Shown in pieces: positions 25,868 through 33,842 of a stretch of 64,000 bases of DNA. Each line of letters starts with the position of its first letter. Positions within the stretch are counted from its first letter, which is position 1. The position numbers and the translations under genes were made by a program. The notes beneath the pieces are model-generated. The model saw nothing but the letters and a program-made list of their open reading frames with translations. It ran no database searches and was not told the DNA's origin. This DNA is from Spartobacteria bacterium LR76 (lineage in GTDB: Bacteria > Verrucomicrobiota > Verrucomicrobiia > Chthoniobacterales > Terrimicrobiaceae): the NCBI GenBank assembly GCA_003054655.1, contig QAYZ01000010.1, forward strand, positions 124,001 to 188,000. The letters run 5' to 3'.

Positions 25868-26020
25868 ATGATTTCCCAGCAGTTCATCCGGCGGGTGACG
25901 CTCAAGCGCGAGACGGTCGAGACCTTCGACCGCTATCCCTTTTCGCTCCCGGCCATCCGCTCGCTCCAGCACATCGACCTGCACCCCGACGTCACCTTCT
26001 TCGTCGGAGAAAACGGCTCC
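25868..26020 (+). pseudogene. N-terminal fragment of an AAA/ABC-type ATPase, cut at the Walker A motif
   Basis: From the ATG at 25868 the frame encodes MISQQFIRRVTLKRETVETF, then DRYPFSLPAIRSLQHIDLHP and DVTFFVGENGSG. This is the start of a predicted ATPase of the RecF/SMC-like group, whose Walker A would read GENGSGKST. The frame is lost exactly after GENGSG, where the 392-bp TfoX cassette begins (26021). No continuation (KSTLLEA...) was found after the cassette, so insertion was accompanied by deletion. Confidence 0.7.
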
Positions 26021-26412
26021 GGCCTTCACTCCACGGACGCCACAGCCTCCCTCGCCCATCGCACGAATTCCCTCTTCTGCTCCACGATGGCCTGCGGGAC
26101 TTCGTAGTATTTCCGCAGCGCCTTCCTGCTGCCGGGAGTGACAAAGAAGGTGGTGCCCGCCTTCTCATAGCGCTTCCGAGTGTGCGGGCTGGTGTAAAAA
26201 TACAGTTTCCCGCCGTGGATGATTCCAAAGAAAATCTCTCCCGCATAGAGACCGAATCCGCCAAACATCCGGCGGAACCGGAGATTAGCCATCACGTCCA
26301 GTTGATCCTCAACAAGCTGCTGAAACGCGTCGGAGGCGGATTTCATGGCGATGGCAGGCGCACTTCACCCTCGCCTGATAGTCCATCCCTCGATCCGCGA
26401 CGAGCAGGAAAT
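26021..26412. repeat. 392-bp duplicated cassette, copy 1 (TfoX-domain gene)
   Basis: This segment is almost identical to 28638-29029 and has the same length. Only a few substitutions were noticed (for example CTTCTCATAG versus CTCCTCATAG, GATTAGCC versus GATTCGCC, CCATCCCTCG versus CCACCCCTCG). It begins GGCCTTCACTCC and ends GAGCAGGAAAT. It contains the whole TfoX-domain gene plus 66 bp upstream. Terminal inverted repeats were not found. Confidence 0.9.
26026..26346 (-). CDS. TfoX N-terminal-domain protein, copy 1
   Basis: This 106-residue cytoplasmic protein consists of a TfoX/Sxy N-terminal-type domain: VMANLRFRRMFGGFGLYAGE, then IFFGIIHGGKLYFYTS, then RYEKAGTTFFVTPGSRKALR and KYYEVPQ. 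In gamma-proteobacteria TfoX activates competence genes with CRP. Stand-alone short versions occur widely with no known role. The near-identical second copy is at 28643-28963 and differs at RYEK versus RYEE. Lies within a duplicated cassette that interrupts an ATPase gene. Confidence 0.85.
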   Translation of the reverse strand: MKSASDAFQQLVEDQLDVMANLRFRRMFGGFGLYAGEIFFGIIHGGKLYFYTSPHTRKRYEKAGTTFFVTPGSRKALRKYYEVPQAIVEQKREFVRWAREAVASVE

Positions 26413-26515
26413 CATCGCCATTTTTGCGGCCTCGGCCCGCACCTCTCCGGTGGTCAATCTGCGGTCTCCGCTGAACAGGGTCAGCCTGTTCAAACCATCG
26501 TTTTAGTGACTTTTA

Positions 26516-26842
26516 TTATTTGTAAACCGGAAACGTACCGACACAAACGCCATCCCGATCAAAGAACACTGCTATTGGAAAAATGAAAAACATGTGATAC
26601 ATCCTTACAACCTCCACATTACCCTTATTTTTTAGAGTTTCACTCCATTCAGTACTCTCCACGGATTGGTTCTGCTTAAAACTGAACAACAGAGTACGAT
26701 CAACGTAACTTAAAGTCTGGCCCGCATGAACCCGGTCGTATAGATAATCTGTATAGTGCAGACCAAGAAAGAGGAACACCACTGCAGCCAGCAGTCCAAA
26801 TGGCACCACCAGCAACAGCAGTCGAGGGTATAGAATTTTCAT
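26516..26842 (-). CDS. Membrane-anchored hypothetical protein
   Basis: This 108-residue protein has one strong N-terminal membrane helix (about 8-28, LLLLVVPFGLLAAVVFLFLG). A soluble domain (YDRVHAGQTLSYVDRTLLFS, SETLKNKGNVEVVRMYHMFF) follows, ending in DRDGVCVGTFPVYK. The hydrophobic patch FFIFPIAVFF near residue 88 is probably a core strand. GC content is low compared with the surroundings, suggesting foreign origin. No family was recognised. Confidence 0.6.
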   Translation of the reverse strand: MKILYPRLLLLVVPFGLLAAVVFLFLGLHYTDYLYDRVHAGQTLSYVDRTLLFSFKQNQSVESTEWSETLKNKGNVEVVRMYHMFFIFPIAVFFDRDGVCVGTFPVYK

Positions 26843-26930
26843 AGTCCTATAAGGCCTTTACATGAGAGAAGGGAGAAGGGAACAGGCCCAAATGGCATTG
26901 CTATTCTTGGCTGACCCGTTTCCATACCCT

Positions 26931-27683
26931 CTACGGAAACATCGCCTTCAAAAAGAAATACGCGATCACGGCATTGTAGGCGACATGGAGGGCGATGCAG
27001 TTCCAGAGGTTTTTCGTCTTTTCCAAGGTGAGGCACAGCGCGACCTGCAAGAGGGCCAGAATCAGGAAATACCACACTGACGCCGTCGCGGCCCTCCAGT
27101 GCGTCAGCGTCCCAAGGAAAACCAGCGACGCCACACTCACCGGCACCCCGTAGCCTTTACGGAAGCCCCGGTAAAGGAATCCCCGCATCAGCAGTTCCTC
27201 AATAAACGGACCCGCCACCAGCATCACCGCGTATAAATACGCCCCCTCGTGGGAGCCATTGGCAAACGGTTTCTGGAAGGCCAGGTTCACCGCCGCCTCC
27301 GTCGGGAATCTCGCAGCGAGGTAATTCGCCGCCAGGCCCAGCGCCAGACCGAGGAGGACGAGCGGGATCGAGACCTCACGCGGCGGAAACCGCAGCCCCA
27401 GCCGCCCGAGCAAGTCCCCCGCCGAGCGCGAACGCAGAAATACCCACACCACCCCCAGGGCAACCAGCCCACCGAGCACCGTGAGGCTGACCACACCCCA
27501 TGGCCCCATGATCCAGTACGCAAACCCCGGCGACACCACACACCCCGCCAACGCCAGCACCGCAATGGCGATCTGCGACACGTACAGCGCCGCAGCGCAG
27601 AACCAGGGGTAAGTATAAGCTTTCAGGGCGCCCGCCATCGGTAAAGCAAAGTATCCCGGGGAGGAAATAATGTTTGCGGGCAA
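26931..27683 (-). CDS. CPBP-family intramembrane metalloprotease
   Basis: This 250-residue integral membrane protein has six or more hydrophobic helices and the CPBP (CAAX protease/Abi) motifs: EE at 162-163 with R167 (FIEELLMRGFLYRGFRK), H195 in LTHW, and H233 in LHVAYNAV. These residues form the intramembrane metal site in Rce1-type proteases. Bacterial members can process peptides or give bacteriocin self-immunity. The start at 27683 precedes an amphipathic stretch; MAGALKAYT at residue 16 is an alternative. No peptide substrate gene is adjacent. Confidence 0.85.
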   Translation of the reverse strand: MPANIISSPGYFALPMAGALKAYTYPWFCAAALYVSQIAIAVLALAGCVVSPGFAYWIMGPWGVVSLTVLGGLVALGVVWVFLRSRSAGDLLGRLGLRFPPREVSIPLVLLGLALGLAANYLAARFPTEAAVNLAFQKPFANGSHEGAYLYAVMLVAGPFIEELLMRGFLYRGFRKGYGVPVSVASLVFLGTLTHWRAATASVWYFLILALLQVALCLTLEKTKNLWNCIALHVAYNAVIAYFFLKAMFP

Positions 27684-27710
27684 AAGTCAAAACGACTCGC
27701 AGACGTTCAC

Positions 27711-28151
27711 GCAATTTCACCAGGGAAACCGTATGACTCCATTCACAACGCGATCGGAGTCGATGCCGGGATTTCCGCCGGCATCTCGTACCTCATTCCC
27801 TCGCTGCTCATCGGGGAGGACGGCTACCTCTCCCACTGGACCATCTCGCGCGGAGCCGACACCACCATCGACGGCCGGACGTGCTATTCGGTCTCCCTCG
27901 AAACCAAAGGATTCGGCATCTACACCCTCGACATCGCCAAAGACGACAGCGCGATCCTGCGAGCCACCCAGGTCTCGGATGCCGCCGTGCTCAACGCCCA
28001 GCGCGAACGCGCCCACAAGGAAAACCCCGCATGGTTCGACGACCGTCCCGGCACTCCCAAGCCCTGCCTTTCATCGCGCACCATCACAGACTTCGCCGAC
28101 GTGACCTTCGACGCCCCGCTGGACGCCGCCGTCTTCAACCGGGAAAAGTGA
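27711..28151 (+). pseudogene. 5'-truncated gene for a soluble protein of unknown family
   Basis: One plus-strand frame without a usable start codon reads PGKPYDSIHNAIGVDAGISA, GISYLIPSLLIGEDGYLSHW, TISRGADTTIDGRTCYSVSL, ETKGFGIYTLDIAKDDSAIL, RATQVSDAAVLNAQRERAHK and ends AAVFNREK at the stop 28149-28151. Composition and continuity are protein-like, unlike the overlapping Pro/Ser/Arg-rich frames. The reading frame runs back without an initiator into the opposite-strand CPBP gene. The N-terminus, probably a signal sequence, has therefore been deleted. Confidence 0.55.
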
Positions 28152-28195
28152 ATACAGCATTATCGGGCCGCGCAACTCCCTGCCTTTCCAAGCAT

Positions 28196-28240
28196 CCCTT
28201 TGTGTCCTTTGCGACCTTCTGTAAGCGACCCGCTGTAAAA
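28196..28240 (+). repeat. 9-bp phased CCTTTGTGT/CCTTTGCGA repeat
   Basis: CCTTTGTGT, CCTTTGCGA and CCTTCTGTAA follow each other, with a second GCTGTAAAAATGG behind. This is the same motif family as at 12835 and 14786. It lies in the short gap between the truncated gene and the next gene. Confidence 0.5.
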
Positions 28241-28287
28241 ATGGTTCCCAGTCCTCCCACCGCAGAGAGCCTGAGCAAACGCCAGCA

Positions 28288-28626
28288 ATGACCACACCAT
28301 CCCAGCCAAAACGAACCCTCCTCACCGCCCTGCGCGAGCATTACTTCGACCCTTCGCGAAACAAATTGGCGAATGATCCGAGGTGGAAATACGGAATGCT
28401 GGCCCTCCTCCTCTTCCTGCTCGCTGGCTCCATTTGGATCAGCTTCACCATCCGTCAGCCCAACCCTGCCCGCTACCTCGGACTCGTCGTTTCCAACAGT
28501 CTGCTCCTGAATCACCTCTCGGCCTACTTCCATTTCGGCCCCAGGTACACATTCCCCTTTCGCCTGTTTGCCACCATCTTCACCCTCGCCGGAGTCGGGT
28601 ACCTGCTTGTGGCCTTGGCCAAATGA
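28288..28626 (+). CDS. Small membrane protein, unknown
   Basis: This 112-residue protein has a charged N-terminus (ALREHYFDPSRNKLANDPRW) and three hydrophobic helices at about 36-54, 62-80 and 91-109 (FATIFTLAGVGYLLVALAK). No family was recognised. It ends 11 bp before the second TfoX cassette; the sequence there (GGAGTCAGGCCT) resembles the end of family C repeats. Confidence 0.65.
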   Translation: MTTPSQPKRTLLTALREHYFDPSRNKLANDPRWKYGMLALLLFLLAGSIWISFTIRQPNPARYLGLVVSNSLLLNHLSAYFHFGPRYTFPFRLFATIFTLAGVGYLLVALAK

Positions 28627-28637
28627 AACAGGAGTCA

Positions 28638-29029
28638 GGCCTTCACTCCACGGACGCCACAGCCTCCCTCGCCCATCGCACGAATTCCCTCTTCTGCTCC
28701 ACGATGGCCTGCGGGACTTCGTAGTATTTCCGCAGCGCCTTCCTGCTGCCGGGAGTGACAAAGAAGGTGGTGCCCGCCTCCTCATAGCGCTTCCGAGTGT
28801 GCGGGCTGGTGTAAAAATACAGTTTCCCGCCGTGGATGATTCCAAAGAAAATCTCTCCCGCATAGAGACCGAATCCGCCAAACATCCGGCGGAACCGGAG
28901 ATTCGCCATCACGTCCAGTTGATCCTCAACAAGCTGCTGAAACGCGTCGGAGGCGGATTTCATGGCGATGGCAGGCGCACTTCACCCTCGCCTGATAGTC
29001 CACCCCTCGATCCGCGACGAGCAGGAAAT
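28638..29029. repeat. 392-bp duplicated cassette, copy 2
   Basis: This is the same 392-bp unit as 26021-26412. The left boundary here is preceded by CAGGAGTCAG, so the junction reads GGAGTCAGGCCT, identical to the conserved start of REP-like family C (compare 19296). The right boundary is followed by unrelated sequence, which fixes the unit ends by comparison of the two copies. Confidence 0.9.
28643..28963 (-). CDS. TfoX N-terminal-domain protein, copy 2
   Basis: This 106-residue protein is identical to the one at 26026-26346 except for one seen change (RYEEAG here, RYEKAG there). The domain order and motifs are the same (FRRMFGGFGLY, KLYFYTSPHTRKRY, KYYEVPQ). This copy is not inserted in a recognisable gene, so it may be the source copy. 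Both have the same 66-bp upstream region and should be expressed alike. Confidence 0.85.
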   Translation of the reverse strand: MKSASDAFQQLVEDQLDVMANLRFRRMFGGFGLYAGEIFFGIIHGGKLYFYTSPHTRKRYEEAGTTFFVTPGSRKALRKYYEVPQAIVEQKREFVRWAREAVASVE

Positions 29030-29228
29030 ACGGAACGCCCCACCGAGCGCTATGCCCCCACAACAGGCAAGGAAAGGAGGGTGCAGGGTCCGGGACGCCC
29101 TCAGCCGCCTCCGCTAGCATCAGATCGCCGCGACCCCAGACTGAGCGCTCAATCCCTCGCCCCGGAGCCATTTTTCCGCTCGAAATTTTCTCCTCATTAC
29201 GTATCATCCGTCATAGGCATTCCCACCG

Positions 29229-30176
29229 ATGAAAGGTCTCCCCACCCCTTTGCAACTGGTCGCCGCTCTGCTCTTCCTGACCGCCGCCTCCCTCCAGGCC
29301 GTCATCGTCGCGGGCGGAAATGGCACGCAAAACACCACCGCCCCGACCAGCGACCAGGGCTGGAGCTACGTCGGCTCGGTGAATTTTTCCAACGGCAGCC
29401 TCAACGCCAGCGGCATCTACCTCGGGCAATACGGCGGCAGCTACTGGGTGCTCACCGCCAAGCACGTCGCCGACTCGGGCCTCGGCAGCTACACGCTCGA
29501 TGGCACCACCTACGGATTTGTCACCGGCTCCGGCAAGCAGGTTGGCTCTCTCGATCTCTACGTCGTCCAGATCAGCATCACCGACCCCGGCGACCCGCTC
29601 CTTTCCGTGAGCAACCTCGCCCTCGCCACCACCTCCCCGACCAGCTCCACCGCCGTCACCATGATCGGCTACGGACGCAACCGCGCCACATCGTCCACGA
29701 CCTATTATATCGACACGTCCACGGACCCCTATACATGGTCGACCACCTTTTCCTTCGGATCGCCCACCCTCAGCGGCTATCAATACGCATCAGGCAATAC
29801 CAAACGCTGGGGTTCCAACACCTCGGAAGGCACCGTGGTAAATTCCGGCACGACCTACCTCGTCACGGACTTCGACAACACCTCCGGCCAGGGCCAGGCC
29901 GCGGTGGGCGACTCGGGAGGAGGCGTCTTTGCCTACAACTCCGCCACCGGCACCTACGAACTCGCCGGAGTGATGGACCTCGTCACCTCCTACAGCGGCC
30001 AGCCCGGCGAGACCGCCATCTTTGGCAACCAAACCTACTCCATCGACATCGCCACCTACCGCTCGCTGATCCTTTCCACCGTCCCCGAGCCCGCCCCGAT
30101 CGCGCTCCTCCTGGGATCGGGCCTCCTGCTCCTGCGGGGACTCTCCACCCGCCAGCGCCGCCAGCCCGCAGCCTAG
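29229..30176 (+). CDS. Trypsin-like serine protease with PEP-CTERM tail
   Basis: This 315-residue secreted protease has a signal peptide (cleavage near LQAVIVAGG). The chymotrypsin-fold triad is visible as H79 in LTAKHVAD, D109 in SLDLYVVQI and S229 in GDSGGGVFAYN. The C-terminus VPEPAPIALLLGSGLLLLRG followed by LSTRQRRQ is a PEP-CTERM signal, so exosortase-type processing and surface attachment are expected. The extra Ser/Thr-rich loop (YGRNRATSSTTYYIDTST) is unusual but compatible with the fold. The protein stands alone, with no inhibitor or substrate gene beside it. Confidence 0.88.
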   Translation: MKGLPTPLQLVAALLFLTAASLQAVIVAGGNGTQNTTAPTSDQGWSYVGSVNFSNGSLNASGIYLGQYGGSYWVLTAKHVADSGLGSYTLDGTTYGFVTGSGKQVGSLDLYVVQISITDPGDPLLSVSNLALATTSPTSSTAVTMIGYGRNRATSSTTYYIDTSTDPYTWSTTFSFGSPTLSGYQYASGNTKRWGSNTSEGTVVNSGTTYLVTDFDNTSGQGQAAVGDSGGGVFAYNSATGTYELAGVMDLVTSYSGQPGETAIFGNQTYSIDIATYRSLILSTVPEPAPIALLLGSGLLLLRGLSTRQRRQPAA

Positions 30177-30285
30177 CCGCCCCGCAGAAAAGAAAGCCGA
30201 GCCTTCCCCTGCCTGCAGGGAACCTTGGCCAAGCGCTCGGTGCCCGGCGAGGCGATTCGCCGCGCTCCACGATAGGCGATCCCCT

Positions 30286-31386
30286 CTACCCTACCCGCAC
30301 CTTCGCCAGCCCGAGAAACGCCGCCAGCGGGCGCAGTGCGGCGAGCACCACCGTGCGATCCGCCACATTCGTCGTGGCGACGAGTTCGCCTGCGGCGCGA
30401 TCCGCCCGCGGGTCGACATGGCCCACGATCTCGCCCCCGGCCATCAGCGGCAGCGCGTAGTACCCGCGCACGCGCTTCGCCGCCGGGGTGTAAACCTCCC
30501 ACGTATAATCAAAGCTCCACACCGCGCGCGCCACCGCCCGGTCGTAAACCACCGGGTCCAGCGGAGCCAGCAGCATCGGCCCAAGGTTCGGCGGCGCTCC
30601 ATCGAAGAGCTCGGCATCCTCCCGCAGGCAGTACAAAATCCGCCCGCCGTCCACGCGCACCGGCTGTATCACCTTGTCCACCAGCCCGCGTTGCGCTGGG
30701 GTCAGGTGCGCCAGCCTTCTCTGCCGCAGCCGCTCCAGCACGAGCCACCGCGCCTCCTCGCGCGGCGTGGCCGCCCGCGCCGCCAGGATCTCGCGCGGCA
30801 GCACACGCTCCGTCAGGTCAAAGACCCGGCGAAAATTCTCCCGCCGCGCCACCATCAGCCGCCCGTGGAGGAAGAGCTTGTCCAGCGTCGTCCGCGCCAG
30901 CGAACCCATCGTCCCCCAGCCCGTCTCCGACCGCGCGTCATTCGTAAAAGCTCCCGTTCCCAGCGGCCCCTCATCGCGAATGCGCCGCAGGATCACCCGC
31001 GCCATCCGCCGCTGGTCCGCATCGAGCATGCCGCCGTACCCCTCCCGTGTGCGCCGCGCCCGCATCGCGCGCGAGAGATATCGGTACTCCGTCACCGGCA
31101 GCGCCACCAGCACGCCCCGCCCCGGGATGTAATGCTCAAAGAACTCCCGCTCCCCTGCCGCATACAGCGTCTCCAGCAGGCCGTCGCGCCGATACCCCGC
31201 CACGCGATTGCGCAGGATCAGGTCATGCATCTTGCCGCATACATCGATCGGGTCCATCTGCACATACCCGAGGTGCCGTATTGCCTCTCCCACCGACGCC
31301 CACGGAGCCGCCAGCCCACCAGCCCGCACCACAAACCCGCGAGCCTCCGCCACCGTCACCTCTCTGGGAACCAATCCACGTGCCAT
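30286..31386 (-). CDS. YcaQ/AlkX-like winged-helix DNA glycosylase
   Basis: This 366-residue protein of the YcaQ family (HTH_42, DUF1006) starts at 31386 (MARGLVPREV) behind a strong AGAGGAGG ribosome site; a longer frame to 31569 has none. Family landmarks are AIRHLGYVQMDPIDVCGKMH (QxD-type active-site region), EREFFEHYIPGRGVLVALPV, a winged helix around ARVILRRIRDEGPLGTG, and LLAPLDPVVYDRAVARAVWS with FDYTWEVYTPAAKRVRGYYA near the C-terminus. The E. coli homologue repairs interstrand DNA crosslinks. The last region matches the family's conserved LLxPFDxxxxDR...YExYxPxxKRxxGYY pattern. Confidence 0.88.
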   Translation of the reverse strand: MARGLVPREVTVAEARGFVVRAGGLAAPWASVGEAIRHLGYVQMDPIDVCGKMHDLILRNRVAGYRRDGLLETLYAAGEREFFEHYIPGRGVLVALPVTEYRYLSRAMRARRTREGYGGMLDADQRRMARVILRRIRDEGPLGTGAFTNDARSETGWGTMGSLARTTLDKLFLHGRLMVARRENFRRVFDLTERVLPREILAARAATPREEARWLVLERLRQRRLAHLTPAQRGLVDKVIQPVRVDGGRILYCLREDAELFDGAPPNLGPMLLAPLDPVVYDRAVARAVWSFDYTWEVYTPAAKRVRGYYALPLMAGGEIVGHVDPRADRAAGELVATTNVADRTVVLAALRPLAAFLGLAKVRVG

Positions 31387-31402
31387 AAATGAACCTCCTC
31401 TA

Positions 31403-31522
31403 TGCCCCAAAGCCGCCCCCCTGTCGATCCATGCGTACCGAGACAAGGAAGCCAGGGAGGAGAGCAAAATCCTCCTCTTTGAAAAACGAAGCTTATCAGA
31501 AAAAGGTCGTCCCATCCGATGA
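31403..31522 (+). pseudogene. 3' fragment of a zinc-ribbon-type small protein gene
   Basis: In frame to the stop at 31520-31522 the sequence reads PLSIHAYRDKEAREESKILL then FEKRSLSEKGRPIR. This aligns with the C-terminus of the intact small protein at 32396-32635 (TLSIDPEAGRMGARDESKIQ then LFEKRSP). DNA identity is high over about 45 bp (GCCAGGGA, GAGAGCAAAAT, CTCTTTGAAAA). The N-terminal zinc-ribbon half is missing and the fragment abuts the start of the YcaQ gene. Confidence 0.6.
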
Positions 31523-31756
31523 ACACAGCCGAATCTCCCGGAGTTTCGGAGTCCGCAGGAATGAGCCAATACCGGAATGCCCGCAAACCTGCCGAGGCCG
31601 AATCACCCGCCTTCACGATCCGCCCTCGACCGCGAACCCGCACCGTGATTTAGTAATTGGCAATCCATACAGACCCGAGCCGGGGAGGTCGTTCACACAT
31701 CCGGCGTCACTGCACACCCGTCCGCCCACCACACCCAGCCAACCCCTCCACACCCC

Positions 31757-32359
31757 ATGGCCCAGAAATACATGCAGCTCGTCCTCACGCCCGCCGTGCA
31801 GCGGGCGCAGGATCACTACTTTGGCGGCCACGATGTCGTCGACGACGCGCCGGAGATGGACCCCTTCACCGAGCACGAGGCGGGCTTCATCACCTCCCGC
31901 GACAGCTTCTACATGGCCACCGTGAGCGAGACCGGCTGGCCCTACCTGCAACATCGCGGCGGCCCGGCAGGCTTCGTCAAGATCCTCGGCCCGAACTTCC
32001 TCGGCTTCGCCGACTTCCAGGGCAACCAGCAGCTCCTCTCCACCGGCAACCTCGCCACCAACGACCGCGTCGCCATCTTCATGATGGACTACCCGCGTCG
32101 CGCCCGGCTGAAGCTCCTCGGCCACGCCCGCGTGCTCGATGCCCGCGAGCATCCCGAGCTCGTCGAGACCCTCGCCCCCGCGCCCCTCCGCTCCCGGGCC
32201 GAGCGCATCTTCCTCATCAAGGTCATCTCCTACGACTGGAACTGCCCAAAGTACATCACCCCGCGCTTCACCCAGCAGGAGGTGGAAAAACTCATCACCC
32301 CGCTCAAAGCCCGCATCGCCGAACTCGAGGCCCAACTCGCCAAACGCCCGCCCGCCTGA
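31757..32359 (+). CDS. Pyridoxamine 5'-phosphate oxidase-family flavoprotein
   Basis: This 200-residue cytoplasmic protein has a split-barrel FMN-binding domain of the pyridoxamine-phosphate-oxidase superfamily: FYMATVSETGWPYLQHRGGP (35-75), FLGFADFQGNQQLLSTGNLA, DRVAIFMMDYPRRARLKLLG and HARVLDAREHPELVE. The C-terminus is a coiled helix (KLITPLKARIAELEAQLAKR). This subfamily is usually annotated as a general stress or nitroreductase-like protein. True PNP oxidase activity is unlikely. It is monocistronic, downstream of the divergent YcaQ gene. Confidence 0.85.
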   Translation: MAQKYMQLVLTPAVQRAQDHYFGGHDVVDDAPEMDPFTEHEAGFITSRDSFYMATVSETGWPYLQHRGGPAGFVKILGPNFLGFADFQGNQQLLSTGNLATNDRVAIFMMDYPRRARLKLLGHARVLDAREHPELVETLAPAPLRSRAERIFLIKVISYDWNCPKYITPRFTQQEVEKLITPLKARIAELEAQLAKRPPA

Positions 32360-32395
32360 ACCCGGACACACGCGAATCTCCGATCGCGCAGGATC

Positions 32396-32635
32396 ATGAA
32401 CGTGAAAAAAATCTCCGCTCCCAGGAAACTTCCGATCGCCTTCGATCCCAAGAGATCATGGCCGAGAAAAGACGGTTATTACTACGAGTGCATGATTTGC
32501 CAGGACACCATCTCCAGCATGGTGCCGACATACGTTCGCTGTAGATGCCGAACTCTCTCCATCGATCCCGAGGCGGGCAGAATGGGTGCCAGGGACGAGA
32601 GCAAAATTCAGCTCTTTGAAAAGCGAAGCCCATAG
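32396..32635 (+). CDS. Small zinc-ribbon-type protein
   Basis: This 79-residue protein has a Cys pattern typical of a small metal-binding ribbon: YYYECMICQDTISS (CxxC) and VRCRCRTLSID (CxC). It then has GARDESKIQLFEKR, a C-terminal motif that recurs in a widespread family of short uncharacterised proteins often found near polymorphic-toxin loci. The start ATG at 32396 has a plausible GCAGGAT ribosome site. A decayed second copy lies 0.9 kb upstream (31403-31522), so this locus once held tandem paralogues. Confidence 0.65.
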   Translation: MNVKKISAPRKLPIAFDPKRSWPRKDGYYYECMICQDTISSMVPTYVRCRCRTLSIDPEAGRMGARDESKIQLFEKRSP

Positions 32636-32718
32636 GAAGCGCCCCGCCCGATCACTTAGAGTTTCGGAATGACATTCCGGTCGCTTTGCTTATGCTTTCC
32701 TGCAACCCAAAAGGCCCC

Positions 32719-33399
32719 ATGATCTCGCCCTGCAAAACCACGCTTCTCCTCAGCATTTGCTTGGTGATGTCCCAAAACGTCGCCCACGCTCAGACCGTCC
32801 CGCTGAGGGCCTATTGCTACAGCCTTCCCAGCGCGGAGGCGCTGGCTTTCATCCTCGCTCACAACCCCACCGGCCAGCCCGGCGAGAGCGTAGACGCCCT
32901 CAATTCCCTCGTCAAAGAGAAGAAAGCCGCACTCGCCGCCTCGGCTGCCGTCAGCGTTCCTCCCGGCCAGAGAGAGAGCCTCACTAAGGGCGACCTGAGC
33001 CTCGACGCCGAGATAACTCCCTCTGCGGACCGGTCGGCCTACGCGGTCACCTGCCAGACCTCCTATAAGGGAGCCAACATCATGGGCCGCTCGCTCCTCG
33101 CACCGAATCAGTTCGCCTTCTTCGGCCTGATCCCGAACACCAGCGATCCCGATTCCGTGCTCCTGATTTATCTTTTGATATCCGACGCCACCGCAGCGGT
33201 CGACTTCGGCAAGGACGGCACCCCCGTCCGCGCTCCCGGCATGCCCCCCGGCATGAGCATCCGCAACCCCTATACCGGCCAGACCTGGACCGTCCAACCC
33301 GACCACACCGTCACCTTGGCCACAGACAGGCAGGACAACCATATCACAATCCAACCCACGAAAGATCCCACCCCGCAACAGCGCACCGTCTCACCATGA
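32719..33399 (+). CDS. Secreted protein of unknown function
   Basis: This 226-residue protein starts at 32719 (MISPCKTTLLLSICLVMSQN, cleavage near AHAQ); two in-frame ATGs up to 33 bases upstream are alternatives. The mature part has PLRAYCYSLPSAEALAFILA and a long helix, AAVSVPPGQRESLTKGDLSL, and a conserved-looking C-terminus with NPYTGQTWTVQPDHTVTLAT. It overlaps the next secreted-protein gene by 4 bp (ATGA), so the two form an operon. No family was recognised. Confidence 0.7.
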   Translation: MISPCKTTLLLSICLVMSQNVAHAQTVPLRAYCYSLPSAEALAFILAHNPTGQPGESVDALNSLVKEKKAALAASAAVSVPPGQRESLTKGDLSLDAEITPSADRSAYAVTCQTSYKGANIMGRSLLAPNQFAFFGLIPNTSDPDSVLLIYLLISDATAAVDFGKDGTPVRAPGMPPGMSIRNPYTGQTWTVQPDHTVTLATDRQDNHITIQPTKDPTPQQRTVSP

Positions 33400-33842
33400 A
33401 GCTGTCGCTCCATATCATTTTGTATTTAGCAGCCGCGTTCTCCCTCCAGGCGCTGACATTCTCGGTCTCGGACGAAACTCCGGGAGAATTCGTGAGAGAT
33501 GCCTCCATCATCTGCATCGGCGAGGTCCTGCAGGATGGAGAGAGTCAATATCGATTTCGCGTCGCCCAGAGTCTCAAAGGAGACGCTGTAGTTGGAAAAA
33601 CATATGCGGTAGGAGGAGACCACGCCCACCTCGCCATAGGCGATTTTGAAAAGAACTTCCGGTCGAAACAGACGATCTTCCTCGGCGCACTAACCACCGA
33701 GGGCGTGATGACGACCTCATACATATATTGGTCTTTCTGGCCGCAAGGATTTGAACAGGTTCCCGGAAACATCGGCAGGACATTTGCCGAAAGCTTGAAG
33801 TTCATCAAAGACACCCAGGCCAAACAGGGTAAGACACAATGA
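33396..33842 (+). CDS. Secreted protein of unknown function
   Basis: This 148-residue protein has a signal peptide (MKLSLHIILYLAAAFSLQAL). The mature domain looks like a small beta-barrel with ASIICIGEVLQDGESQYRFR, VAQSLKGDAVVGKTYAVGGD and FRSKQTIFLGALT. This pattern is seen in proteins annotated as tissue-inhibitor-of-metalloprotease-like or OB-type, but the match is too weak to assert. It is coupled to the upstream gene through an ATGA overlap. Confidence 0.65.
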   Translation: MKLSLHIILYLAAAFSLQALTFSVSDETPGEFVRDASIICIGEVLQDGESQYRFRVAQSLKGDAVVGKTYAVGGDHAHLAIGDFEKNFRSKQTIFLGALTTEGVMTTSYIYWSFWPQGFEQVPGNIGRTFAESLKFIKDTQAKQGKTQ

